A stretch of 64,000 bases of DNA from Lycocorax pyrrhopterus obiensis (GCA_014706295.1 JACSVZ010000001.1:82644237-82708236); one strand, 5' to 3'. Counted from the stretch's first letter, positions 51,518 to 64,000 are shown. Numbers and translations are program-made. Notes: generated from the letters alone by a model not told the origin.

Positions 51518-51610
51518 TATGGTTTAGTGATGGACATGACAGTGTTGGGTTTATGGTTGGACTCAATGATCTTAAAGGTCTTTTCCAGTCTAAATGATTC
51601 TATGATTCTC
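51518..51610 (+). mobile_element. Second CR1 tail abutting the first
   Basis: Immediately after the octamers of the previous CR1 a new CR1 3' segment begins (ATGGTTTAGTGATGGACATG). It continues TTGGACTCAATGATCTTAAA, GGTCTTTTCCAGTC and ends in TAAATGATTCTATGATTCTC. It is about 93 bases long and closer to the CR1 consensus I recall than the tail it abuts, so probably younger. Confidence 0.85.
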
Positions 51611-54216
51611 TATTTGAGCCCAACTTAGTCCCATTCTCCTGGGGTATGATTTTTTTCTTTAATAAAGTTTTCACATTTTAGAGAAGTTCAGGTCAGATAG
51701 ATGCCTCTACTTTAAAACAGGAGGAATATAAGAATTTTAAGGCCATATTCTTGAAGCTCTTTGAAGCTACGGATGTTCTTCTAGCTTATATTTGTGGAGT
51801 ACTTATGCCATTGGCAAATTCACAAGAAATTTTTCAGGGTTAAATCTTACATACTTTCTCAGGCGGTGTTATTACTGTAATCCCTCTAGAGTGAGGTAGC
51901 TGCAAGATCCATAGAATTTGACCTATGTGACTGGAGTAAATAAAAGTTTGTGATTATCTAATTTAGACCATGTCATCATCTACTTTTTTTTCCTTAAAAT
52001 TTCTGTTGTAGAATTTTAATGTGATCTGTGCTGAATAGTCTTTCTAGTTCTCTAGAAATGGCTCTTTGCAATTTGACAACATTTTCTCAGTGTACAGCAT
52101 AAATTTATCTAGAGGTGAAGGTTCAAGCTGGATGAGGAATGTTGGCTGTAGGCTGAAACTTTTTCAATTAGAAAGTTTTCTGTTGGCTAACTTCATTTTT
52201 AGGAACCATTTTTTCTATAGATTTATGGATGGCTGTGAAAACACTGAGAAAAGTTTTCCAGATGAAAATTTCTTGTTTCAGGAAAAAAAAAGATAATGTC
52301 CTATTGAAATGAAATTACATTTTGAAATGTTTGATGTTTTATTCCATTATTTCATGACAGAATAGCAGTAACAATATGTAATTGTGACAGACAATGGAAT
52401 GCTATGACATGGCTTGGCTTGATACCATTTGTCATGAGTTAATTCATGAATAATGAAAGTGATACAGGGTTTTATAATTTTTTTTAATGTTCTTCTGTCA
52501 CTTTGCGCAAAACTTAAAAGGCCCTGGTCTTCATTTGAAGTTGCTGTGAATAAAGTAATTTCAGCTTTGGAATCTGCTCATAAAGAAAAAGAAAGTTTAA
52601 ATTTTTCATCCATCTCTTATTGTTAGGAAGTAATGTTCAAGGTGTTACACACCAAAACTGAAGTGAACAAAGAAACCAAACTACTTAATTTGAAGTCAGC
52701 TAATACATTTCTGATCTTTCCTGATGCTTTTAAACTAGGTTGATTTTCTGTTCTCTTCTATCCATGAAGTTTCCAATGAAATAAACAGTGTTCCCCAGTT
52801 AGGACCACGAATCAACAAATCCTATTTAAAATAATTGCTCCCAGGGGCAAAGTGTAAACTGCTTTTAACCTGTTGTTTTTCATTCATAGCAGAAGCTTGT
52901 CTGTCACAGAGAGGGCAACTCATGTGCTCAGCCCCTTGGGGGTGTTTTATTGAACAATATTGACCTTTGCTGTTTATGGCTGTTGTGACATAAATTCTTC
53001 AGTGACATAATTTCTGTCTCTGCAGCAGCATTTTTATGTTAGTCAAAGAGAAATTTCAGCCTGCCTTGTTGTCATCTGCTAATAGTGATGATGATATTTG
53101 CCCCTTTGAAGGAAAAAAGTTTTAGCCTTTGTTCCGGTGTACTGAAGAATGAAAAAGCGTAAAGTTTTGCCCAGAAGGGGATCTTCTATGTGATCACAGA
53201 TATTTTCCATTACAGAACTGAAACTGAGGCATAAATCTCACATTGGTGTAAACCAGGAGCTGCTCAATTACAGTCACTAAGCTTAGTTCTGATCTCCTTT
53301 TGTGAACCTAGAGTAACTCCAATAAGGTTAATGCACTTACTTCGGGTTTCCTTGGGATCTAAAAGGAATTAGAATTTGACCTTAAGTGTATTGGCACAAA
53401 ATTGTGCAAATAAGTATATCAGGATTGGACAATGTTTTGCTTAGAAAAAGAACAACATGTTGGGAACTACAAAGTGTTAACAGATTTGTAAGAAGGCAGT
53501 CAAGAAGAAGTAGGCAGGCACAGACACAGTAAATGCAAGTTGTCAATTTAAACTTGGCATTTTTACACAACAAAATACTAAACTAGACACTTTTAAGAAA
53601 GGAGTTAATGCAATATAAGGGGTTTTTTTGCAGTAAAATTTCTTTAAAACTTTCCACCATCTTTTTCAACATTAGCCATGAATTCTTGACTTCACATTGC
53701 AGTTCAGTATCTTGTTAACTAAATAAACTGGTTGGCAGAAATTTTTGTGGTTCTGTGGTGTAAAGTTGTGTTGAAATGATTTAGGTTAAAAACCAAAATA
53801 AAATACTCCCACAGACCATGCTTTTGCTTTGGTTTACAATACCAGTAGCATGATGGTAGACCCTCAGTAATTCATTACTTGTTTACTTCAATTCTTTTTT
53901 CTCTACTCCTTCTACTCCACCCTTTGCATCCATTCACACACTTTATGGAGTAAAATGTAGGCAAAGCTCTACTCAGTTATGTCACCTTTTTCTTTCCAAT
54001 ACTTCATGTAGTTTCTGTTTTCAAGGACAGAAAGCACAGTTATGTTCAGAGATGCAGACAATTATTGTCTGAATTCTTTCTAGTCTGCAAGGGACAAATT
54101 CTGAATTTCTGATGATTTTTACGAAGAAACTGGTCCACTTTTCCCAAGGAAGCTTTATGGTGTTCCATGCTGCATTAAGACTAAGACTGAAGATATTAAA
54201 ACTTTTGCTGTCTTAG

Positions 54217-54670
54217 AAATATAGAATGGTTAAAGTTGGAAGGGACCTCAAAGCTCTTCTTGTTCCAACCCCCTTGCCATGGGAAGGGATGCCACTCACT
54301 AGATCAAGTTGTTCAGGGCCCAAACCAACCTGGCTTTGAACACTTTCAGGGATGGGGCAGCCACAGCTTCTCCAGGCAACCTGTGCTAGTTCCTCACCAT
54401 CCTCTGAGTAAAGAATTTCTTCCTAATATCTGATCTAAACCTTCACTCTTTCAGTTTAAAACCACTGGCCCTTGTCCTCTCACCATCTGCCCATATAAAT
54501 GAAATCTCTCTCCCTTCTTTTTATAAGCCTCCTTAACGTACTTGGAGACACCAATAAAATTCCCCCAAAGCCGCCTCTTCTCCAGGCTGAACAACCCCAG
54601 CTCTCTCAGCCTGTCTTCATAAAAGAGTTGCTCCATCCCTCTGATCATCTTTATGACTCCTTTCTTATCC
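54217..54670 (-). mobile_element. CR1 LINE 3' end, reversed
   Basis: Complement of a CR1 3' untranslated region: ATAGAATGGTTAAAGTTGGA, AGGGACCTCAAAGCTC, CCCCCTTGCCATGGGAAGGG, CAACCTGGCTTTGAACACTT, TTCTCCAGGCTGAACAACCC and CAGCTCTCTCAGCCTGTCTT. About 450 bases, in the same direction as TYR, roughly 800 bases downstream of exon 2 in transcript order. A short open frame on the minus strand inside it is element-derived. Confidence 0.9.
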
Positions 54671-55466
54671 TCACTCCTACTCCTATCTTGTGTTGTTATG
54701 CCCTTATGTAGTTTCTTGCAAACTAAAGCTCATGGACATCAAAGGTATATCACATTTGATTCAGCTGATATATGATATTGTAGAAATATATTTATTGACA
54801 AATGTACAATATGCTATCCTTGCTTATTAGCAATTTTGCAAGATTCAAAAGAGTTTAGTAGACAGTTATTAAGAATTTATTTTAGTAAAGAACTTCTGTT
54901 TACTAGCCAATTAGGAAAATTCTTTTGGAAATTATACTAAGTGTCATTTTTGAGGGATAGCTTAATCCATGTTCCTTGGACTTTGGGAAAAAGTCTGCTG
55001 TGGAGTTCACAGTGGAATGATGTAGACATAACGTGCCAGCTGGAGGCATGCTCTTTCACCTTTGTTATCCAGCCTGGTCCCTGGAAGACAGTGAATTCCA
55101 GGGCCAACATGTACCCCCCATGGCTACATGGTTACGTATGGTCGTGCACAAACAGATTTTTGGATGTTCTGCTTTTCTGCTGTGCTGTATTTATTTTGCA
55201 GTGCCTGCTGCTGACCGTAGCAGGAGACAGAATCTCCTAACAGATGGACTGAGGGTCTGATCTCGTCTATAGTTTCTAGTTTGTTATCAAATACCTTTAA
55301 TGTGGTTCTTTCTGTCTGCTGCTATTCCAGGTGAAAGCATAACTTTTTCTTTCTTTTTTAGTTATTCTTCATGAAATCGACTCAACCTTTCCAGAGTTTG
55401 AAGACTCTAACCCCAGAGAGAATCAATTTACAGATGGAAATGGCATAACAGAATAAAGCATGTTAC

Positions 55467-55683
55467 CTTCCAAAGTGTTTCGGAAACTGTAATTGGCCAT
55501 TTTATCCATGGGTCCAGATTCATACTGAGTCAGTGAAAGGCAAAATTCAACATCAGCTGAGGATGGGAGCCTTGGGGTCCTTGATTTGTCGTTGTTCCCA
55601 GGATTTCGCCTTATAGGCCCCTCGCTTGTGGCACTGCATAAAGCCTGTTGGCTGTTGTACTCTTCAGACCGAGTGCAAATTAC
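55467..55683 (-). CDS. TYR: Tyrosinase exon 2
   Basis: This 217-base exon equals human TYR exon 2 in length. The acceptor is TTTTATACAG (AG at 55684-55685) and the donor GGAAG/GTAACA. It opens in phase 0 with [16 protein letters not shown] and continues [53 protein letters not shown], ending in phase 1. The Cys of the [12 protein letters not shown] motif, the SSADVEFC stretch and the N-glycosylation sequon NYS (NFS in human) are all kept. It forms the luminal segment between the copper A half (exon 1, off the right edge) and the copper B half (exon 3). Intact frame. Confidence 0.97.
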
Positions 55684-57690
55684 CTGTATAAAACACTTTC
55701 TATTAGAAGAGTTGCAATTACAAAAAAACCCAAGAAAACAAAAAACCAAAGAGGTACTTCGAATAATTTTTTTAAGAGCAGAGAAAATGTAAAATGTAAC
55801 AAGTTTGTTTCAAGAATATATATAATTTTTTACATTTTATGTGTATGATTTTAATGAAATATGGTTATTTCATAGCAAACAGCCCTCTAATACAATGCAT
55901 ATTCTGAAGTAATACACTTATCTGTATCTGAAACTACCCACGTGGACTAAGGCATCAAATCTCATTCATGCTCTTGAAAACTCACTGAGGCTAAATTCAG
56001 TGTTACCCACCAATGCAGCAGGACACAGAGTTAAATCTGCTGCTGAAGTTGCTAAAGGGAGGCTTTTTGGCTGCAGCAGGCTACTGAACAAAGCCATAAT
56101 GACCAATTTTTTTTACCCCACACAGTAAGAGTGGCAATTGTTGACTTGAAATATGAAAAAAAAGTTATTATGAATGTATCTGTGCGTGCTTTGTCAGGGT
56201 AAATGGGCACTTACTTTCTCTATGTCTCAAGGATGCTACATGTGTGAAATGGGAAAAGTTGTTGCTGTACTTCCTAGAAATGTTGCAGAGACGAACATGT
56301 ATGACCAACTGAAATACCATAGTGATGGATATTGGGAAAGGATCATAAACAGAGAGATGGATACAGATGTAAAATACTGCCAGAATCCAGTATCATTTAT
56401 ACAAATGTTCTGGGTTCACAGACAAAGTCCAATTACAATGGCATAGCAAGTCATTATTTGTCAGATGATCTGTAGAAGCTGCCAGTCCAATTTGAGACTC
56501 CTGGAAGAGCAAGGTAGTTCAGTGGTGGATCTATGATAATGAAACAGAACAACAGTGGATCAAAATTCCCAGAAGTTGTTTTGTATCCCTAGCAGGTAAG
56601 GCTGCGGCTCGGAATCAAAGTCACCATCTATTGTTTTGCTTTCCTCCTGAAAAAAACACACAAACAAGTAAAACTCTAAACCACCCGAGACCCCTTTAAA
56701 ACACAGGACTCTGCAGTTAGCAAGTAATCAATGTGTTTAATGAGAAATTTTTGTAGAGAAAGAGTAGGTCTCATTAGTGAGTGAGACATCATAGGGGAGA
56801 AAACACCTAACACTGAAACCTCAGCTTCTTTTATCCTGAAGGTATATTTCTATTTCATGGAGAAAAACAGTGAACAAGAAGGTGAGTGAAAGCAATCATG
56901 TCTGCTTTGAATGAAATGGAAGAACATGTGATTCTCTGTTGAAGAAGGAAGTGGGTGGGAGACTAATTTCACTTATACTAGCCAAGTACAAATTGTGAGA
57001 TTGAATCAACACTTTAGGATGACCTCTGCAGTCAGGGGGGAGAGAGAGGCATCTCCTGAGTGTGATTCAGCTCTCCCAAACCAGATGTCTGGTAGGTGAG
57101 ATGTACTTACCTCTGGGGGTGCCTAACTCTATCCATTGACTAAGTCAATGAAATAAAATGAGTAAAAAAAATCAATGCAGAAACTGTCTCAGGACTGCAG
57201 TTAGCAAGGGAAGCAAAATTAAGAGTGTTCAACTTAATGCTCTGCTTCTGCATTAGGGTGGGATGAATCACACCCTGGAGGCTCAGATGTGCTTCTGAAC
57301 TAACTAAAGACAGAGCCAAAGGCAAGTTGATGTGCTGCTGAACTAACTTTTGAACGAGTGGAAGGAGATCAGATGAATCCTTTTGTAAGTGATTTGACGA
57401 CAAATTCACAGATGATGTTTGATGAAGCTGGTGATATAACATAGAGTCCTTAAGAATCTGGAGTTATTAAATGATAAATTTTCTATGAATATGAATATCA
57501 TGAACAAATTATTCTCATCTTTTTTGGGGGTATGTAAGGAAGCTTATCAGAGCACTTTATCCTTAGACACTGCTCTGTTAGCTGCAATCTGCCCATGTCT
57601 GTTAAAGCTACTGAGGTGCCCTTGGAGACTGTAGGTAGTTTTCCAGCAGAGAGTTGCATGAGCACATTTCCCCCAGAAGCTCACCAAGTG

Positions 57691-57750
57691 GGTCAGGATT
57701 GTACCTCTAAGAGGAACTCAGGTCAGGAATGTGCCTCTAAGGAGTCATTT
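57691..57750. repeat. Two-copy 30-bp tandem repeat
   Basis: GGTCAGGATTGTACCTCTAA (57691-57710) recurs as GGTCAGGAATGTGCCTCTAA (57721-57740), with 18 of 20 identical at a 30-base period. The last ten bases of each unit have diverged. An old local duplication in TYR intron 1. Confidence 0.85.
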
Positions 57751-60700
57751 CTAAGAACCCCCACCAAGAAAGGAGAGGTAGCAAACGGGAGAGGCCCACA
57801 GTTATAAACACAAGCCATAGCTACAGTGCTGTTTTTATGTTTGGTTTGTATTACTGACAGAGTTGATTCCCATTAGGAGGAACATAGATGGATGATTCAG
57901 GAGAAGCTCTAGTAATTTCTTTGTTTATGCAAATGCACCATTCTGTGTCCCTAGAAGTGCATTAGTGATGAAGGCAAATCTGTCTTGGCTGGTGACGTTC
58001 AGCCTGTTTCTCAGTTGTCACTTGGCTCAGAAACTACCTGTGTGTGGATTTTCTTTCTCTCTCTCCTATGGGCTTTGTCTAGGTTCATATCTCCTGGGTT
58101 CTCCATCCTGCCATCTCCTATATTTCATCCTTTTCCCACTGCCCTGGGGGTATATCCCTATTGTGTCTTAAAGAGGAATTGCATGCTGTGTCCAAGACCC
58201 AGTTTTCAGATATTCAGACTGGAAATCTTCAAGTGTGAGATCAAACATATTTCTAAATAAAGAAACTTTCCCTCTTTGTTCTGTTTATCCATTTCAGGGG
58301 AATTTAATGTAACTGTTAATGTCATGAGGGTTATAAATTGTTAGAGTGCTATTTTTTTTCCATTTATGTTTCAGTGTAGCCTTTGTTAACTGTCTGACTA
58401 GCCAAATTCATCCTAAACAGAAGCCAGATGTCACAAGGCATTTGGTAAATCATGAAATCATCAAGAAATGCCAACATAAGCGCCAGGAATGAAAATGCTT
58501 GTCTGTAACCTTTTTCTTTTTCTGAACTAAAAATTAAGGCCTGGTCATAAAATTAACCAGGACCCTTTTCCAGAAAGATTCAACTTAGATGATATTAATT
58601 AAGCGTCTATCCTGAAAATATAATTTGTTGTTTTAACTGTCATGTGATGTGTAAGTGATAATAGAACATAGATCAGTCAACTAGTTCTTTCTGGATGTAA
58701 TCTGCATAAAGGATACATAAAATGGGTCACATCATTGCCTTCTTTTCCTTCAGCAGGAATTCTTTTTACTATAAAGATGTTGGTTTAAAACACAATTTTT
58801 TGTTCCCTTTTAGCACAGTCCTGAGCAAATTTCTCAGTTCACCCTGGACAAATCTTCAAATTCCAGCTGCATCTGCCTGTGTGAATTCCTCAGCTCCAGG
58901 GAAACTGTTAGGAACATACGCTGAGGAAAAGATTATGTAAGTAGTGAGCAGAACAAATGCCAGTAGATGGCAGTCCAGAATATGCAGCATCGCCTCTGGA
59001 CCTTGTAGCACCCAGCAAAAAATCTCCCCTGAAATTTTGAACACAGCTCTTCAGAATGTTTCTTAGAAAACAGACTGTAGAGGCTACTGTCTCACACCTT
59101 TGGCAAATGGGAAAGCCTTTTGTCTTTTACTCTGCAACTGCATGCACAGACCAGCCCCTTGCCAGAATAAAGGGAACTGCATTACAGAACAGGGATGTTC
59201 AGTCTTTTGCCTGCTGTCTCTAAATTCAAAGCTTTGGGGAATTTTGTGACAGATTTCTTGGGGTTACTTTTGCTTATTAGAGCTGTCCTCACAAGGGCAT
59301 TCAACACTGGTAATATATACCTGAACACTTGGGAGAAGAGGATTCTCTGTGGTATTGAAATAGGTGCTCACTTACAAAGTGATCCGAAGTTCCTCAGTTT
59401 GTTGGGGCAGTAGAGCCACTCAAAGGGCTAATCCACACCTCTGTGTCCTTTAGAACTGGTTCCTTGCTCTGCTTGTCTTCTGAGCCCCCCGAGCAGGGAT
59501 CTGCCCCCCTCCAGAAGCTGTACCAGCATATTTTCATAGTGTTGTGCTGCAGATTATATAGCCTGAAAGAACCACTTCAGACTACAGTCAGAGCAACCAC
59601 TTAACTTGCTGATGTGTGCCAGCCACAGAGACGTGATGTGGGCATTTCACGGCCTTCCTTGGCACCTCCCCTCACCTCAGTTTGCCCTACATGAAGTCTG
59701 GACTCCTGAGTTGGAGCCTTGGATCCTGTTATGGAGCCAAAAGAGATTTTGCACTCATTCATTGTCTTTCTCTGTCTTTCTCCACTTATTCTCACAACCT
59801 TGCTTGGGAATGTCATTAAAGCACAGCTCTCACACTGAGTTTAAAACATTTGGCAGCTATAAAGGGGTTTAATTTTTACTCTTTTTTTGGCTGCATTAGG
59901 GCCCAGCATAATTTAATCCTAATTAAGTGGAATCCAGAAGACATTTAATCACCAAACTGGGAAAATGCAAGGAAATCCCCAGATACAAGCTGTACTTTGG
60001 GACCTTGTTTTTATAGGTGGAACTTTGAAAGGTGCTGTATCTGTAGCAGACCAAAAGGGTTTTAAAAGATTCTGTATATTTATATCTCGTTCTTCATGTA
60101 CTGCTGAATATTGGCAGGAATGGAAAAGTTAAACAGGCAGAGGACTGAAAGAAAAGAAAATATGGAAAGCAAAGCTTTGAAGAAATTCTAATAAACATCT
60201 TCTAAAAGGGTAAGGTCCTTAATTGTCTTTCTTCCCCTTATGGCACATATATAAACTGGGGGAACTGTGAAACTCAGCTAAAAGGAGATGAGACCAACAT
60301 GGACTGACAGCACTGAAACAAACCTGGGGCCTTCAAGGTATTTTCTCAGCCTTCAGTAAAAGCTGGCTGAGTTTCACCTTTTTGCTTGGAGGCAGTCCAG
60401 AATTTGGGGGGTAACCTATACCCCATTAATCACCTCAAAATGGTGCTGGGCCAGAGTAGAAAACTCTGTTAACAATTACTGATGAAGTACTCACTAACAC
60501 CTTGCGGTTTGACAGGCCATGATTCCCTGCTCCCTGGCTGTCTCCAAGCTGTACCATCACTGCTGCTGTCTCCGTGTCTAACGTGGAATCACTCAGACAC
60601 CCCTCTCTAGAGAGACATGGTAGGCTTCTTCTGCTGGTGAATTATTAACAAACCCCAGTTTTTATGAAATTAATCTAGCTATTGATTTATACACCTCTGA

Positions 60701-61871
60701 AGGTGTATATTCTTTATCTTTTATTTCCATGACTCCTGAGCAAGCATGACTATACACTAGGGGACAGCCAAGCATCCAGGGACCCAGCTCCATTGTCACC
60801 CACACACGACTCCATGGGCAGCAAATCACAGAGACATAGAGGCTGAGGGTACCCAAGTGGCTGCTTCTGCTGTGCACAGATCCTGATACCCTCCTGCTGT
60901 GGTCATAAGGTGGCATGTGAAGAAGTGCCTCTTCCTAACAGGAAATGTTTCAAATTTATAATCCATGTAAGCATATAATTAGAGAACAGACTTCATAAAC
61001 TATTTCTTTATATTTACTTGCTGCATTTGGGCTCTTGCTTTTTAATGTACCAGCCTGTACCTGGCATCACAACTTATTAAGTTGCAATAAAAAATAAAGT
61101 CATTGAGTTTGTGAGTTCCTTGGGTGTCCACAAGCAGATGGATTTAAGTCTTTGGTTGATTTAAGAATAAAGAAGTGCTGGCTTCTGGTGTTTGTGTTTC
61201 TGAAGATTTCCTGCAATTTTTAAAGATAGATGTAAAATAATGTTTTAAATTATGCTGTCAGACTATTCAGCTAGCAATACAGCTACCTGATAAAATGTAC
61301 TTAGAATTAAATAACTGTGTCTGAATAGCTGAATTTGTATTTCTTATGAAGTCATGTTTTCAGGTAATGGATCTAAAGTACTGTCATTATTAGTTCAGAA
61401 GCATTTTATCCATTTTCTATTTGTGTAACTTGTTTCTCTTTTGTAGTAGCTTTGCTTTTGTGTAAGTGGTTCTTCAGGGTGATATGGAATGAAGTACTGA
61501 GGGAAATTTTTCGTTCTTGCAACAAAGAATTGGCAGCAGGCTTACCCCAGCACATCCAAGAGCAGCCAGCTCTCCACGTTATGCAATTGCTTTTCTCAAG
61601 TCTTAGGAGAGACAGAATAGAGGGAGCTGAAGTTGGTGGTGTTTCCTGCTTACCACAATAACAAACTGAAATAGCACTTGCATTCTTCAGCTTTATTTTC
61701 TTCATCCTATGTCTAGCACACTGTGGGGATTCCCAGACTCTAATGTTAACTACCAGCAGAAAGATTCTGCTTTTATTTGCAGTAGGCTTTTATGCATTTG
61801 CAACTCCATTGACTTCAGTTGTTTCTTGAAATTAGTCCTGGTGTAGAAAAGAGAATTTCACCTCCTACTAT

Positions 61872-61965
61872 TTAGAATCATAGAACAGTTTTGGTTGGAA
61901 AGGACCTTTAAAGGTCAGATAGTCCAACCCTCCTGCCATGGCCAGGGACATTTTCAACTAGATCT
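61872..61965 (-). mobile_element. Short CR1 LINE 3' end, reversed
   Basis: TTTAGAATCATAGAACAGTT, TTGGTTGGAAAGGACCTTTA and AGTCCAACCCTCCTGCCATG are the complement of the last ~95 bases of a CR1. It lies in the same direction as TYR, in intron 1. The left edge, where the octamers sit, is clear; the right edge is approximate. Confidence 0.85.
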
Positions 61966-64000
61966 TCTTTTTTAAATAATCCATTATCTTGAATAATTGT
62001 AGAAAAGAGCACTAAAACAAAAAAAACCTCTCAAAATATCATGGAATATCTCCAATTCCCATACAGTTTTCTGTTAAGTTGACATTAAATTGCAAAAATT
62101 GGTAAAGCATTAGTATGTCTCATGCAGCCCTAATGCTGAGTGTAACACTTGAATCATAACAAACAAGTAACTGAAAACATGAGAAAACCCTTCCCACCCA
62201 CCCTAAAACATGAGCTAAGCAAACAAACAAAACCAGTAAAGATTCCTGATAGTCTTGCTGGTAAAAAAGAGGCAGGAATCAGAAGTGTCACTTGGATGAT
62301 AAATATGAGAATAATGTGGATGGATAATTCACTTAGCCAAGTGGTAACAGCAGCATGTTGAGGAAAAAGTAAGGTGAAAGCAAGAATTTCAGCATGTATC
62401 CATGGGTATCCATGTTGCCATGGCAACTCCTCAATGGAATAAAGTATTTTCTCCTTTCTTTGGGATTAAAAAAAAAGGAAGAGGGATGCTGTTCTGCAAA
62501 TAGGCACTTTACCTTTTTTAAAATAAATCTAAACAATTTCCTAACATAGCAGGCATTGTTTTGTTATGCTTTGGAAAGACACTTAAATTTCTAAAAAGGA
62601 GACCATATTATTGATGTGCTACTCAAAGGTTCCTCTTGCCCTCTTTTTATTTCGAATGCTTGTTAAAAGCCTAAATTCCTTCACATTTCTGGATCTTCCT
62701 TTTTTTTCTTTTTTGTACTCATGCTGTTTAGCTACAGAGCTTAGATAATCAGAGCATTCTGCAGCAGATCCGTGGCTGTTTTCCGGTTCAAGCTAAGGCT
62801 ATTTTTGTTCCCTTTTGATTTTCTGGAGTAATATTCTGATCTCTTACTTTGTGCTGCTTGAAGGAACTGTATTGACTGTTATTCCCTATTAAGCAACTGC
62901 TTAAATTTGGATTCAAGGCTAATAAAAAATATCTTTACCCCAAACTCACTGACTGAAAATGCAGATCTGTTCAACCTTTTTCATTCCTTCTCTAGATAAG
63001 ACAGGATAGCCATAAATAGATAGAAGATATTAGAGGGAAATAATACCCTTTGAAGGTAAAGTTATTGCTCATTTTGGAAATTTTGATAAAATTGTAACAT
63101 TTCCAGAAGTGGCTGAAAAATATAAGAGATAACCATTTTCAGAAATTACGTGGAAAATGTCAGCAAACAACTTAGGTGCTCTTACCTACGTACACTGACA
63201 CTGAATGTGTTTTAAACATAGCATATTTTTTTTTCCTGCACCTATTAAAGTTACACAAAAATATCTCCTTGAGCAACTTGTTCCATTAAAAAATATTTTT
63301 TTAAAGAATATATTAGTGGGAACTAACTTGAAATAAAAAATTATAAACCTGACTGTTTCTTAAATATATTAATTGCTACTAATAACTTTTCTGAGTAGTT
63401 TTATTACCAGGATGGAAATATCTTAAGAATCTGGATACAATTAATAAAACCTTTGCAAAAAAAAAAATGAGCTAAATACAACTATTTGACAACTGCATGT
63501 CTTTCAGAAAATTCTACTAACAACTTGCTGATTTCTCTGTATTACCTGCCTCCTCCTACCTTGGTTATCTCATCCAATATACTGTATTGATAGCTCCACT
63601 TCATACATGTAACCAGTGCAATTCTGGTTTCGTTTAATCCACTTTACCACATGTACAATTTTCACACAACCATTTATTCAGCTCAGTGCAGAACAACATA
63701 AGATCCCCTTCTTCCTGATAATGCAATCTAATTAAGCTAGTAGAGTTGGTCCAGATTAAAAGTGTTAGAAATGAAAAGAATCTTAGAAAATGGGATGAAA
63801 ATACATGTTTGTGTCTGAATCTATTTTATGGCTATGCCTACACTAAATTAAATGTCTCCAGGAAATTTCCCAGACACTGAGGCCAAGTGACATCAAATAA
63901 TCCATGTCTATGTCAGTAAAATAATTTTAGTCTCATAAACAGTGTCTCTATGCAAACATTCTCCTGGGAATGGTCCCTGAAAAGTACCTGTCTGAGGGAG

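Larger units (their letters stand above)
46239..55466 (-). other. TYR: TYR intron 2
   Basis: A 9.2-kb phase-1 intron with donor GTAACA (55461-55466) and acceptor AG at 46239-46240. It contains the nested CR1 cluster (50248-51610) and a reversed CR1 (54217-54670). Nothing recognisable in 46239-50247, 51611-54216 or 54671-55466, apart from a 13-base poly(T) run near 49291. Confidence 0.85.
55684..64000 (-). other. TYR: TYR intron 1 (partial)
   Basis: The 3' 8.3 kb of TYR intron 1. TYR exon 1 should be a long (about 820-base) open frame starting with a signal peptide and carrying the copper A histidines. No such minus-strand frame exists up to 64000, so exon 1 and the promoter lie to the right. 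Contents recognised: a 30-bp tandem duplication (57691-57750) and a CR1 fragment (61872-61965). The rest, including 57751-61871 and 61966-64000, shows nothing I recognise. Confidence 0.8.

Noticed and set aside
57140..57442. 100-residue minus-strand open frame considered as TYR exon 1
   Set aside because: It lacks a signal peptide, the Cys-rich region and the copper A histidines, and is far shorter than the expected 273 codons.
1..64000. CRISPR arrays, operons, phage or other prokaryotic systems
   Set aside because: Spliced vertebrate genes, CR1 elements and a tRNA-derived SINE identify avian nuclear DNA; no regularly spaced repeats or compact gene arrays exist.

Overview
This is a vertebrate nuclear window, almost certainly from a bird. 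It is gene-poor and intron-rich, with no operons or bacterial features. Its recognisable repeats are nearly all CR1 LINE fragments carrying the CR1 3' octamer (ATTCTGTG-like) tails. One short SINE joins an isoleucine-tRNA-like head to a CR1 tail, a design I know from songbirds (the TguSINE1 type), so a passerine is a reasonable but unproven guess.

Two genes are present, pointing at each other. At the left edge the plus strand carries the terminal coding exon of NOX4 (3809-3929), preceded by at least 3.8 kb of its last intron. From 22953 to beyond the right edge the minus strand carries tyrosinase (TYR): exon 5 at 22953-23176, exon 4 at 27839-28020, exon 3 at 46091-46238 and exon 2 at 55467-55683. 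All four have GT/AG sites and compatible phases, and exons 2-4 have the same lengths as human exons 2-4. Together they encode 256 residues, the number human exons 2-5 encode. TYR exon 1 (signal peptide, Cys-rich region and copper A site) is not in the window and should lie beyond 64000.

Layout: 1-3808 last NOX4 intron; 3809 to about 4970 NOX4 terminal exon and probable 3' UTR; about 4970-22690 intergenic, with one CR1 tail and one SINE; about 22690-22952 TYR 3' UTR; 22953-55683 TYR exons 5 to 2 with introns of 4.7, 18.1 and 9.2 kb; 55684-64000 part of TYR intron 1. The introns hold at least ten CR1 pieces. These include a CR1 ORF1 remnant with its esterase-like C-terminus, a decayed reverse-transcriptase remnant, and a CR1 nested inside another CR1 at 50.2-51.6 kb.

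The convergent NOX4-TYR arrangement is the known amniote order. NOX4 makes hydrogen peroxide at membranes and TYR makes melanin precursors in melanosomes; nothing here suggests they act together. I found no previously undescribed system. The findings worth a second look are the nested and tandem CR1 loci, the SINE, two M-box-like sites (one in TYR intron 3) and a few local repeats.
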